Source: Massilia terrae (GTDB lineage: Bacteria > Pseudomonadota > Gammaproteobacteria > Burkholderiales > Burkholderiaceae_D). From it: a stretch of 64,000 bases of DNA. Shown piece after piece: positions 9,400 to 17,839 of the stretch. The notes beneath the pieces were generated by a model. The model made no database searches. It was given only the letters and a program-made list of their open reading frames with translations, and was not told the origin of the DNA. Positions within the stretch are counted from its first letter, which is position 1; the number at the start of each line of letters is the position of its first letter. The DNA is taken from positions 620,001 to 684,000 of the forward strand of contig NZ_JANUGU010000001.1 in the NCBI RefSeq assembly GCF_024753145.1, read 5' to 3'. Made by a program: the position numbers and the translations under genes.

Positions 9400-10214
9400 A
9401 TTTGGCAATGCGTAGCTCATCCGTCCTGCACACCAACCCGAGCCTGTGGGGCCTGCGCGCCCTTCGCTACCTGCGCAGCTGGTGGTACATGATCCATCTC
9501 GGCGCGGTCGCGCTGGTGATGGCGTTCAGCCCATCGACCTGGAGCCGCGCTACCCGCCTGTCCACCTCGCGCTACATTTACGCCGCGACCTGGCAGGTGC
9601 TCCCGTGGTTCACCATGTTGACCGCGCTGATCGGCCTGGTCGTGATTCGCATCGTGCTGGTCACCGCGCGCAGCTACGGCCTGTCGCACTTCGCGCTCGA
9701 GATGGTGGTGCGCGTGCTGGTGCTCGAACTGCTGCCGCTGTCGGCCGCGATGTTCGCCGCGCTGCGGGCCAGCATGGCCTTCGACTCCGCCGCGCTCGGC
9801 CTCGCGCGCCGCGGCGTCCCCACCGAATCGGTCAGCGCCGAAGCACTGCGCCAGTTGCGGCGAGACTTGGTGCCGCAAGTACTGGCCAACGCCTTCGCGG
9901 TCCTGAGCCTGGCCGCAACCAGCGGGACCGTCGTGCTGCTGCTCGCCTACGTTAATGTCTACGGCCTGTCGCCGTGGGGCCTGACGGAATACACCCGCAC
10001 GGTCGGCCGCATCTTCGAGCCGATCGTCGCCATCGGCTTCGCGCTCAAGACCCTGCTGTTCGGACTGGCCGTGGCGCTGGTGCCGACCGCCGCCATCCTC
10101 GAACTGCAGCGCTATCCGCGCCGCCTGTTGACCCAAGTGCAGCCGGGCGCCCTGCGGCTGCTGTTCGTGCTGCTCCTGATCGAGGCCGCATCACTTGCCA
10201 TCAAATACATCTGA
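9393..10214 (+). CDS. MlaE-type ABC transporter permease
   Basis: This protein of up to 273 residues has five to six hydrophobic segments and the MlaE/permease pattern (FALEMVVRVLVLELLPLSAA, then FDSAALGLARRGV). MlaE permeases work with MCE proteins to move phospholipids between inner and outer membranes. The MCE and lipoprotein genes follow at once, with 7 bp and a 4-bp overlap. No ATP-binding subunit is encoded nearby. The start is uncertain: ATG at 9393 or 9408, neither with a clear ribosome site. Confidence 0.85.
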   Translation: MYHLAMRSSSVLHTNPSLWGLRALRYLRSWWYMIHLGAVALVMAFSPSTWSRATRLSTSRYIYAATWQVLPWFTMLTALIGLVVIRIVLVTARSYGLSHFALEMVVRVLVLELLPLSAAMFAALRASMAFDSAALGLARRGVPTESVSAEALRQLRRDLVPQVLANAFAVLSLAATSGTVVLLLAYVNVYGLSPWGLTEYTRTVGRIFEPIVAIGFALKTLLFGLAVALVPTAAILELQRYPRRLLTQVQPGALRLLFVLLLIEAASLAIKYI

Positions 10215-10221
10215 TACCGCC

Positions 10222-11148
10222 ATGACCGACCAAAATCCCGACGAACCGGCCCACGTGGAAGCGAAAGCGGCGATCCTGCTGCTGCTGATCGGCGCTCTCG
10301 TTGTCGCTTTCGTGGTGTACGTGATGTACGCGCGTGGCGTGTTCGAGCCGACCCAGCGCCTGATCCTGGAGACCGACAACTCGGAAGGCGTCGCGCCGGG
10401 CATGGACCTGACCTTCGCCGGCTTCCCGATCGGGCGCGTGAGCCAGGTCGGGCTGGGCGCCAACGGCCAGGTGTCGATCTTTGTTGACGTGCCGCGCAAG
10501 GATGCCAAGTGGCTGCGCGTGTCGAGCGTGTTTACCCTCGAACGCAGCCTGGTCGGCGAGACCCGCCTGCGCGCCTTCAGCGGCGTGCTGACCGATCCGC
10601 CGCTGCCACCGGATTCTGCGCGCACGCTGCTGCGCGGCGACGTCAGCGAGCAGATCCCGCGCATGGTCGCGAGCGCCCGCGAGCTGCTCGAGAATATGGT
10701 AAGCCTGACCGCGTCCGGCTCGCACATCGATACCACGCTGGGCAACGTCGAGACGATCAGCAACCGCATGGCTGGCCGCTACGGGCTGTTGGGTGCGCTA
10801 GGGGGCGACGCCGAGGCCCAGAAGCTGCTGCAGACGCTGGACCGCGTCAACGCGCTGATCGCCAAGGCCGACCAGCGCGTGTTCGGCAAGGACGGCGTGG
10901 TGGACGACTCGCAGGCCGCGATCCGGCAGCTGAACGGCCTGCTGATGGATGCGCGGGTCACCCTGCAGAAGGCCGATGCGGTGCTGGTCGAGGCGCAGGG
11001 CGTGGCCGCCAACGCGAAGAGCGCCACCAACGACCTGGGCACGCTGCGCGGCGAAGTCGAGGCCAGCCTGCGCAAGGTGAACCGGCTGGTCGACGAGATC
11101 AACCGCAAATGGCCCTTTGCACACAGCACGGAGATCAAGCTGCCATGA
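10222..11148 (+). CDS. MlaD/MCE domain protein
   Basis: This 308-residue protein has one N-terminal TM anchor (about 15-38) and then an MCE domain (FEPTQRLILETDNSEGVAPGM.., GFPIGRVSQVGLG). A long helical tail (about 150-300) is probably coiled coil. MCE proteins are the periplasmic lipid-binding part of Mla-like ABC systems, anchored in the inner membrane. The ATG at 10222 lies 7 bp after the permease stop; an upstream TTG at 10195 would overlap the permease. Its stop overlaps the next start as ATGA. Confidence 0.88.
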   Translation: MTDQNPDEPAHVEAKAAILLLLIGALVVAFVVYVMYARGVFEPTQRLILETDNSEGVAPGMDLTFAGFPIGRVSQVGLGANGQVSIFVDVPRKDAKWLRVSSVFTLERSLVGETRLRAFSGVLTDPPLPPDSARTLLRGDVSEQIPRMVASARELLENMVSLTASGSHIDTTLGNVETISNRMAGRYGLLGALGGDAEAQKLLQTLDRVNALIAKADQRVFGKDGVVDDSQAAIRQLNGLLMDARVTLQKADAVLVEAQGVAANAKSATNDLGTLRGEVEASLRKVNRLVDEINRKWPFAHSTEIKLP

Positions 11149-11777
11149 AGCGCATCCTCATCCTCGCGGCGCTGGCCTTGGCAGGCTGCGCCAGCAAGCC
11201 GGTGCCGCCGGCGTGGCAGACCAATGCGCAGGACGCCACCGGCGCTTTCACGGACGCCTACCTGTCTGGCGACACGCGTGTCGCCGACGCGGAGTACGCG
11301 CGGGCGCGGCTCGCGACCAGCAGCACCGGCCGGCCGGACGCGGTCGCGCAGATCGAGCTGGTGCGCTGCGCTGCGCAGGCGGCCAGCCTGGTATTTGAAG
11401 GCTGCCCCGGATTCGCCGCGCTGGCCGATGGCGCGACACCGGCGCAGCGCGCCTACGCCGCCTACATCGACGGCCGCTGGCAGGACGCGAAGCCGGAGCT
11501 GCTGCCCGAGCAGCATGCCGCCGTGGTGCGTGGCGGCGCGGTGGCCGCGGTCACGGATCCGCTGGCGCGCCTGGTCGCCGCCGGCGCTGCGTTCAAGGCC
11601 CAGCGTCTGCCGCCGGAGGGCATTGCCGCCGCCATCGATGCGGCGTCCGCGCAGGGCTGGCGCCGTCCGCTGCTGACCTGGCTCGGCGTGGCGGAGAAGC
11701 GTGCGCAGGCGGTCGGCAATGCGGCCGAGGCGGAGCAGATCCGGCGGCGGATTGCGCTGGCGTCATCGACGAAATAG
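11145..11777 (+). CDS. Lipoprotein of the MCE operon
   Basis: This 210-residue protein starts with a short lipoprotein signal peptide. The lipobox is LALAGC, with the lipidated Cys at residue 15. The remainder is Ala-rich and helical and I recognise no domain. Its start overlaps the MCE stop by 4 bp, so translation is probably coupled. Mla-like operons often end with a lipoprotein that serves as the outer-membrane or periplasmic partner; that role is inferred from position only. Confidence 0.8.
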   Translation: MKRILILAALALAGCASKPVPPAWQTNAQDATGAFTDAYLSGDTRVADAEYARARLATSSTGRPDAVAQIELVRCAAQAASLVFEGCPGFAALADGATPAQRAYAAYIDGRWQDAKPELLPEQHAAVVRGGAVAAVTDPLARLVAAGAAFKAQRLPPEGIAAAIDAASAQGWRRPLLTWLGVAEKRAQAVGNAAEAEQIRRRIALASSTK

Positions 11778-11881
11778 CCGACTGTGCTGGCTGTCCCGGC
11801 GGCAAATTGTTGCGGGGGCTCAAGAGTTGGGCAGGGGATTTGGCATCAAATGCTATATCCTTCCCCTTGCGCCGCTCCCTC

Positions 11882-14686
11882 ATGCCCCCGCTTGCCTCGC
11901 TTTTCGCTGCCCACTTCACCCAAGACACGCGACTGCTGCGCCTGACCACGCCGCTGGGGGACGACGTCCTGCTGGCGGAAAGCGTTCACGGCGAAGAATC
12001 TATCGGGAACGGTTACCGGTTCTTGATCACGGCCCTGTCGCTCGATGCGGGAATTTCGCTGCGTTCGCTGCTCGGGCAGCCGGTCTCGCTGGAGCTGCGG
12101 ACTGTCGAACGTGGCGTGTGGCGGCCATTTCACGGCCATGTAAGCTCGGCTGAAATCAAGGGCGCGAACGGCGGATTCGCGCGCTATGCCTTGACACTGG
12201 AGCCGTGGACCGCGTTTCTCGCCCATGGCCGGGATAGCCGGATTTTCCAGGACAAGACAGTCCTCGACATCCTCGACACCGTGTTCAGCGGCTGGCAAGG
12301 GCAGGGCAGGCTGGCACCGGAATGGCGACTCGACGTCGCCGACCGCAGCGTCTATCCGGTTCGCAGCCTGACAACGCAATATCAGGAATCCGACCTCGCA
12401 TTTTCCGAGCGGCTGATGAGCGAGGAGGGGCTTTTCTACTTTTTCGAGCATGAGCGGGACGCGCACCGGCTGGTGATCGCCGACCACAATGGCGCGTTCG
12501 CGGCGAATGCGCAGGCTGCGGTGCGCTTCACCCAGCCGGGCGCGGTGATGAAGGAAGACAGCATGGACCGCTGGCGCCGCGAAGTGCGCTTGCAGACCAA
12601 CGCGGTCGAGCTGTCCAGCTGGGATTACCGGACACGTGGAGTGCGGCCGGTTTCCTGCGCGAGTCCTTCCGATATCCAGCTGGTTTGCCGCGATGTGCCG
12701 GGGCAGTACGCGTACGCGAACCGCCAGCACGGCGAGCGCATGGCCGAGCGCCAGCTGCAAGCGATCGAGGTGCGCTGCGAGACCTTCACCGGCGCGGGCA
12801 CCGTGCGCACGCTCGCGCCGGGAACGACGTTCCGGCTCGACGGGCATGCGGTGGCGGATCGGGAGCCGGACGGCGAAAGGACATTCCTCGTCACGCGCGT
12901 CTCACACCTCATGCACAACAACCTGAGCGCGGAACTGAAAGGAGCGGTCGTCGAGCGCCTTGGCGATACCACCGCCGGGCTGGGCGAGCGCGCGCTGTAT
13001 CGGAACCGGATCGATGCGATTCGTTCGACGGTGCCGTATCGATCTGGAGGTCCGATGCGTCCGCGTCCGACTGTGCGCGGGCAGCAGACAGCGGTGGTGG
13101 TCGGGCCACCCGGCGCGGCGATCCATACGGACCGTGACCATCGCGTGAAGGTCCAGTTCCACTGGCAGCGCGGCGCCGGCAACCAGCCGAGTCACAACCG
13201 GCTGAGCCATCCCAATCCCGAAGGGCAAACCGGCGCGCCCGGCGACGATAGCGCCGGCACGTGGGTGCGCGTGGCGACGCCGCTGGCGCCGATCGCCGGT
13301 GCGAACTGGGGCAGCCATGCGCTGCCGCGCGTCGGACAAGAGGTGCTGGTTGATTTCATGGACGGTGACATCGACCGGCCGGTGATCATCGGCAGCGTGT
13401 ACAACGGCTGCGGTGAAATGGACGCGCAGTTCAACAAGATCAGTCATGGCGCGGGAGCCGCAACCGGCAATGCGCCGATGTGGTTTCCGGGCGAGACCGA
13501 TGGGCACGCTCATCCGGCGGCGCTCTCCGGGATCAAGAGCCAAGCCATGCAAGCGAGCCAGGACGGCAGCGGCGCCTACAGCCAGCTGGTGTTCGACGAC
13601 ACGGCGGGGCAGGCGCGCTTATCCCTGCAGCGTCACGCGGCCGCGCATAAGGGCACGGACGAATTGAACCTGGGCTGCCTGCGGCATCAGGCCGATAACC
13701 AGTTGCTGCAGCCGGCCGGCTTCGGCGCCGAATTTAAATCCGAGCACAGCGTTGCGCTGCGTGCGGGGCAGGGGATGCTGTTGTCTGCGGATGTGCATGG
13801 CGATCAAATGGACTCTCGCGCTGCAAGCGAACAGATCGCCGCAAGACGAGCGATGCAGCGGACTTACGCTGAAACTGCCGCAACGCATAATGCCAAGTTG
13901 CCTGGCGAGGTGCTCGACAATGGCGAGGTCGCGGTTGTAGCAAAGCTAGGCGCTGCGGCGGAAACCGTCAATTTCGCAAGCTCTGGTTCAACTGCATACA
14001 GTGAGCCGCAACTGCAGCTTTCGAGCCCCAAGGGCATTGTCGCTACCACGCCGGCGAACGCGGTCCTCAATGCGGGCGGTACGACCTCAATTTCCGCCGC
14101 TGCGGATATCAATCTGGTGGTGACGTCAAATTATGGTCACGCGGTGGCCGCTGGCATTTGCTTTTTCACTTACGGCAAAATAAACCACAGCAGGCGGCCG
14201 AATCAGGAAACGGGCATCAGATTTCACGCCGCGACCGGCCACGTTGTTTGCCAGAGCATTTCCGGTGCAACGAATCTCGTTGCCGACAAGTGCGTCACTG
14301 TCGCAAGCGTAAGCGGGGGCGTTCGCGCTGCGGCTAAAACCTACGTCTTACTTGCCGCCCAAGGCGTAGCGATGAAGCTTGAGGGCGGAGATATCACGAT
14401 CCAGGCACCGGGTAAGGTGGAGTTCAAATCAGGCACGAAGGAGCTCGGTGGCCCGGTCGATGGCAGCTTGAGTACGACGGTTTTGCCGCAGCCCGACCAG
14501 ATATACAACGAGGCCTTTGTCGTCGTCGACGAGGAAACCAAAAAGCCTTTGGCGCACGTGAGATACCGGCTCGAATCCGAGAGCGGGATCGTCATCGAAG
14601 GTATTACCGATGCATGTGGACGGACACAGCGAATCTTCAGCTCCAAACGCGAGAAGCTGACCCTGCATTTGCCGAAAGAAGAATGA
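11882..14686 (+). CDS. vgrG: Type VI secretion spike protein VgrG
   Basis: This 934-residue VgrG forms the trimeric spike of the T6SS. It has an N-terminal gp27-like region, then the gp5-like OB region ending in the family hallmark VGQEVLVDFMDGDIDRP near 484-500. A DUF2345 region follows from about 600. A C-terminal beta-rich extension from 878 (AFVVVDEETKKPLAHV) resembles the carrier tails that hold cargo. The ATG at 11882 fits the usual MPPLASLF start; a TTG at 11807 would add 25 residues. The next gene, 18 bp on, is probably its cargo. Confidence 0.92.
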   Translation: MPPLASLFAAHFTQDTRLLRLTTPLGDDVLLAESVHGEESIGNGYRFLITALSLDAGISLRSLLGQPVSLELRTVERGVWRPFHGHVSSAEIKGANGGFARYALTLEPWTAFLAHGRDSRIFQDKTVLDILDTVFSGWQGQGRLAPEWRLDVADRSVYPVRSLTTQYQESDLAFSERLMSEEGLFYFFEHERDAHRLVIADHNGAFAANAQAAVRFTQPGAVMKEDSMDRWRREVRLQTNAVELSSWDYRTRGVRPVSCASPSDIQLVCRDVPGQYAYANRQHGERMAERQLQAIEVRCETFTGAGTVRTLAPGTTFRLDGHAVADREPDGERTFLVTRVSHLMHNNLSAELKGAVVERLGDTTAGLGERALYRNRIDAIRSTVPYRSGGPMRPRPTVRGQQTAVVVGPPGAAIHTDRDHRVKVQFHWQRGAGNQPSHNRLSHPNPEGQTGAPGDDSAGTWVRVATPLAPIAGANWGSHALPRVGQEVLVDFMDGDIDRPVIIGSVYNGCGEMDAQFNKISHGAGAATGNAPMWFPGETDGHAHPAALSGIKSQAMQASQDGSGAYSQLVFDDTAGQARLSLQRHAAAHKGTDELNLGCLRHQADNQLLQPAGFGAEFKSEHSVALRAGQGMLLSADVHGDQMDSRAASEQIAARRAMQRTYAETAATHNAKLPGEVLDNGEVAVVAKLGAAAETVNFASSGSTAYSEPQLQLSSPKGIVATTPANAVLNAGGTTSISAAADINLVVTSNYGHAVAAGICFFTYGKINHSRRPNQETGIRFHAATGHVVCQSISGATNLVADKCVTVASVSGGVRAAAKTYVLLAAQGVAMKLEGGDITIQAPGKVEFKSGTKELGGPVDGSLSTTVLPQPDQIYNEAFVVVDEETKKPLAHVRYRLESESGIVIEGITDACGRTQRIFSSKREKLTLHLPKEE

Positions 14687-14704
14687 GCCTTCAAGGAGAA
14701 GCGC

Positions 14705-16282
14705 ATGAGTGAGGTGCTGGCGCCGGTCAAGTATGCTCCTACGACCACCCCACGGGAGACATTCGTACAGGCGGATCGTTCACTGACGGAGGGCGTTCTC
14801 GTTTACCGTCCTGAAGACAATTCATTTATCGCCTTGTATCCGGATGAATGGCTGGCATGCCGCGCTGATGGCTACGCCAAGAAGACGGCAATCGATGAAC
14901 TACAGGCTGCGAACCGGGATGTGACCGCGAACTCGCTGGCGCTGCATGATCTCCTCCAACAACCGAATCCACCGAAAGCTGCTCTTGACGAAGCTCGCAG
15001 GCAGCTTGACGTGGCCCTGGACATTCTGGCCAAGAAGAGCGAGGCGGCCAAAAAGCACGTGGAGCCAATCGTCAATCAAAAGAGCGACCCCAACAAAATT
15101 GTAGAGCTTTTGCCGTTGACGCTAAAACGTATCGAGGGGCGGACTGCGACCCCGATTTACGTCAGCGCGGAGCACTTGAAGCGGGCGCTTGCGGACAAAA
15201 GGGTTTATATGGTCGAGGGACCCGCCGAGCACAAGAAGGGGGCGAAACAGAAATTATTTGATGGTACGAAGCTGAATGCCGACGAGCTCAGGAAGCGGAT
15301 GCTCAGTAAGGTGCAGGACAAGGCGAAATTCTCCAAGAAATGGAAATGGGCGCCGAAAGACGAGGAACATTTCGGCGGCATTTTGACGGATTGGGCGAAG
15401 GTGATGGGGGCGGAGGCAACGGAGTTTCTGCAGCGTGGCCAGCGGGAAATCGTCGAGGGAATCGTGGGATCAGAAAGCGCTGATCCCGATAACCCATACC
15501 GCAAGATTGACGTGAAGTCAGTAGCGCAACTTTTTCGCTGGACGGCGGGCGCTGGCTCCGAGCTCAACTTTTCGCCCCTGCAGGGGGCGTCAAACGATCT
15601 GCGTGACCTGAACTGGTTTCAACGCTTCAAGCGGATGGCAAAGGCCGCGCAATTCGGACTTAAGGCTAACGGAGAGGGCTCATTTGCGGTTGGCGAGGCC
15701 AGGGTCGATACGGTTCTCTATCTGCCGCATGCGGCCGGATGGCATCTCGACACAACCATTGCAGAGCAGCTCTTTGACTTGGGCTATTTCCGCCTTCGAG
15801 GAGACCTATCGCTCTTCGCGCTCGCTGGCGCGAGCGTCGTTCTTGAAACCGGTGTCAGCATCACAGTGACGGGGGACAAGCAAGGAATCAAAGGCACGCC
15901 CAAGGGCCAGGGCGGTGTAAAAACAAGGCAGGGAGCGAAGGGCGAAGCGAAGATTTTCGCCGGGCTAAAGGAAGGGGTTGGCTTGTCAGGAGCGCTGCAG
16001 TGGTTAAACCCGGAAGGATTGGTGCCCAGCGTCCCCAAGAAGGTGGATCTTAACAAGGCAATTGCCGCCTATGTTGACGTTGCGGAGGTCAATGGCGACG
16101 TGAGCCTGATCGAAGGCTTGGCAGCCAAGGGCGGCTTCGAATGCGATTATCGAGACGGCTATTTTGTGATCGCAGCCAAAGGATCCCGGTGCCTTGGCCT
16201 GGGCTGTGAAGTGAACATTGCAGCGAAGGTCGGGGCAAAGCAGATCAGTGCATTCTTGATGTGCATTGCGCACCAGATGTAG
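14705..16282 (+). CDS. Putative T6SS cargo protein, ends at in-frame TAG
   Basis: This 525-residue protein lies 18 bp after vgrG, the usual place for a T6SS effector. The first 110 residues include a predicted coiled coil (QAANRDVTANSLALHDLL.. to KKSEAAKKHV). A Lys-rich middle follows, then an Ala/Gly-rich part around 325-430 with GEGSFAVGEARVD, ALAGASVVLETG and KGEAKIFAGLKEG. I recognise no enzymatic motif. The frame ends at TAG (16280-16282) after CIAHQM but stays open for another 211 codons, so the full-length product was probably about 736 residues. Toxin activity is inferred from position alone. Confidence 0.7.
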   Translation: MSEVLAPVKYAPTTTPRETFVQADRSLTEGVLVYRPEDNSFIALYPDEWLACRADGYAKKTAIDELQAANRDVTANSLALHDLLQQPNPPKAALDEARRQLDVALDILAKKSEAAKKHVEPIVNQKSDPNKIVELLPLTLKRIEGRTATPIYVSAEHLKRALADKRVYMVEGPAEHKKGAKQKLFDGTKLNADELRKRMLSKVQDKAKFSKKWKWAPKDEEHFGGILTDWAKVMGAEATEFLQRGQREIVEGIVGSESADPDNPYRKIDVKSVAQLFRWTAGAGSELNFSPLQGASNDLRDLNWFQRFKRMAKAAQFGLKANGEGSFAVGEARVDTVLYLPHAAGWHLDTTIAEQLFDLGYFRLRGDLSLFALAGASVVLETGVSITVTGDKQGIKGTPKGQGGVKTRQGAKGEAKIFAGLKEGVGLSGALQWLNPEGLVPSVPKKVDLNKAIAAYVDVAEVNGDVSLIEGLAAKGGFECDYRDGYFVIAAKGSRCLGLGCEVNIAAKVGAKQISAFLMCIAHQM

Positions 16283-16915
16283 CAAGCCGGCTACAAGAAG
16301 TTGACGGACCTGATGAACGCAGATGCCTTCGACACGCTCAATCAACTCTTCTATTTGCTGAGCGCGGATGGGAGAGAACCTGGAACGCTCGTGGGACTGA
16401 AGCCGCGTGCTGTCCGCGAAATGTATTCCGAGGCTCGCAATCGCTTAACAAGATCAGGTGCTCAAGGCATGCACCAGCTTGAGTTAAGGCTACGCACAGG
16501 TTGGGGGTGGCACGTCTATCTGCCTCCGGAGGCGCGAGGTGCAGTGATTCATGCAGTGATCGAAGCTGTGAAGAATGGTCAAAATATCGGCGATAATCGC
16601 CTCAGACAGGCAGCTGCGTTCATTATCAATGAACTATTAGCCACAGTTCAGTCAATTAGCCAACTTAACAATACGATCGATCGAGTCACTTCGGATATTG
16701 GCTTGGCGCCAGGTCGCAACCATGGCGTTCAGCTCATTAATTCAATTGTTGATCGCACCGTCTACGCCGACTGCATCGAGCGCTGCCAGACTGAGTTAAT
16801 TCGATCGCATCCACTATGCGGGCGTCCGTTCCTCCGCAATGACGAACGGGAATTTATCGCCGCCTCGCTGCCTTTACATCACCCGGGGTATTCCGGCGGT
16901 CTTGAAATGGCTTAA
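16283..16915 (+). pseudogene. C-terminal remnant of the T6SS cargo gene
   Basis: This stretch continues the preceding gene in the same frame directly after its TAG. It begins QAGYKKLTDLMNADAF and runs 210 codons to a stop at 16913-16915. It reads as normal protein (NQLFYLLSADGRE.., AAAFIINELLATVQ). The only possible starts are a TTG at 16301 and an ATG at 16313, and no good ribosome site is seen. Either the gene is disrupted, the stop is read through, or the part is translated separately. Its last 62 bp overlap the end of the convergent SUMF1 gene. Confidence 0.6.
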
Positions 16916-17831
16916 CACTAACGGCACATCGGAACGTATCTACTTCATACGCGGAGTAGCCAGCCATTGGGACTTCAACGGGATGGTTGATATCTCCGTC
17001 GGGATAGTTGGGATGAAACCGTTGAGGTGGGCTATTTGCCCGCATGAATACTGCCGCTGCTATTTCAGCTCTTCCCCCGACACTGCCGCGCTGAGTCTTG
17101 AACTGGCCATGCTCCGGGCCGCGCGGATTGATTTTCGGTGAAATCGAATAGTATTTGTCGTCGTACCAGTCGTTGACCCACTCGCCTGTATTCTCCGACA
17201 TGCCATACAATCCGGCCGGATTAGGCGGGAAGCTCCCGACGTCTGGCAACGGCGGTCGCGGGCCGTCCTCCCATTCTTTGGGGAAGTTCCGGCCTCGCTC
17301 GATCTTACCGTTGTCCGTTGCAAAAAGTACCCTCCGGCCGCCTGATCTGGCCGCATATTCCCATTGCGCCTCGGTTGGAAGGTCGAATGGCAAGCCAGTC
17401 AGCTTACCGAGCCAATTGCAGTAGGCTTTTGCCCCATGCCAGTTGACGCCAGCAGGTCGTTTGGGGGCACGTTCACGGATGCCCAAGTCGTCCATATCAA
17501 TCCGCTCGGAGCCGATAGCGTCGGTAAAAATGTCGAAATCATCGTAGGTGACCTTGTAGGCCATCATGTAAAAGCCATCCAGCGTCACTTTGTGTAGCGG
17601 GCTGGAGTCGCGCTCAAAGTCGTAATGGCGACCAGGGCTTGGCCCCCAGTCGCCCATCTCGAAGGTGCCCGATTTAAGCGGACGAAGCGAGGCTTTCACT
17701 TTCGCGACCAGTTGTTGAATACGCTGGTTTATTGGAGCGTCTGATTTGCTGCTGACAGTGGATGGTTGACTACTCACTGCGAACCCGTGGATGCTGCCGC
17801 ACAGTGCAAGGGCAAATAAGGAGCGATACAT
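16854..17831 (-). CDS. SUMF1/FGE-fold protein, exported
   Basis: This 325-residue protein has a signal peptide (MYRSLFALALCGSIHGFA) and then a formylglycine-generating-enzyme (SUMF1) fold: FEMGD, HKVTLDGFYM, GVNWHGAKAYCNWL, LPTEAQWEYAAR, ENTGEWVNDW and the late FRCAV. In the FGE active-site strand, where two cysteines are expected, it reads AAVFMRANS. Catalysis is therefore unlikely and a binding role is more probable. The ATG at 17831 has a perfect AGGAGG. It is the last gene of the tssK-PAAR-TM protein set and may protect against, or help, the neighbouring cargo; that is inference. Confidence 0.85.
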   Translation of the reverse strand: MYRSLFALALCGSIHGFAVSSQPSTVSSKSDAPINQRIQQLVAKVKASLRPLKSGTFEMGDWGPSPGRHYDFERDSSPLHKVTLDGFYMMAYKVTYDDFDIFTDAIGSERIDMDDLGIRERAPKRPAGVNWHGAKAYCNWLGKLTGLPFDLPTEAQWEYAARSGGRRVLFATDNGKIERGRNFPKEWEDGPRPPLPDVGSFPPNPAGLYGMSENTGEWVNDWYDDKYYSISPKINPRGPEHGQFKTQRGSVGGRAEIAAAVFMRANSPPQRFHPNYPDGDINHPVEVPMAGYSAYEVDTFRCAVSVKPFQDRRNTPGDVKAARRR

Positions 17832-17839
17832 ATTTCCTC

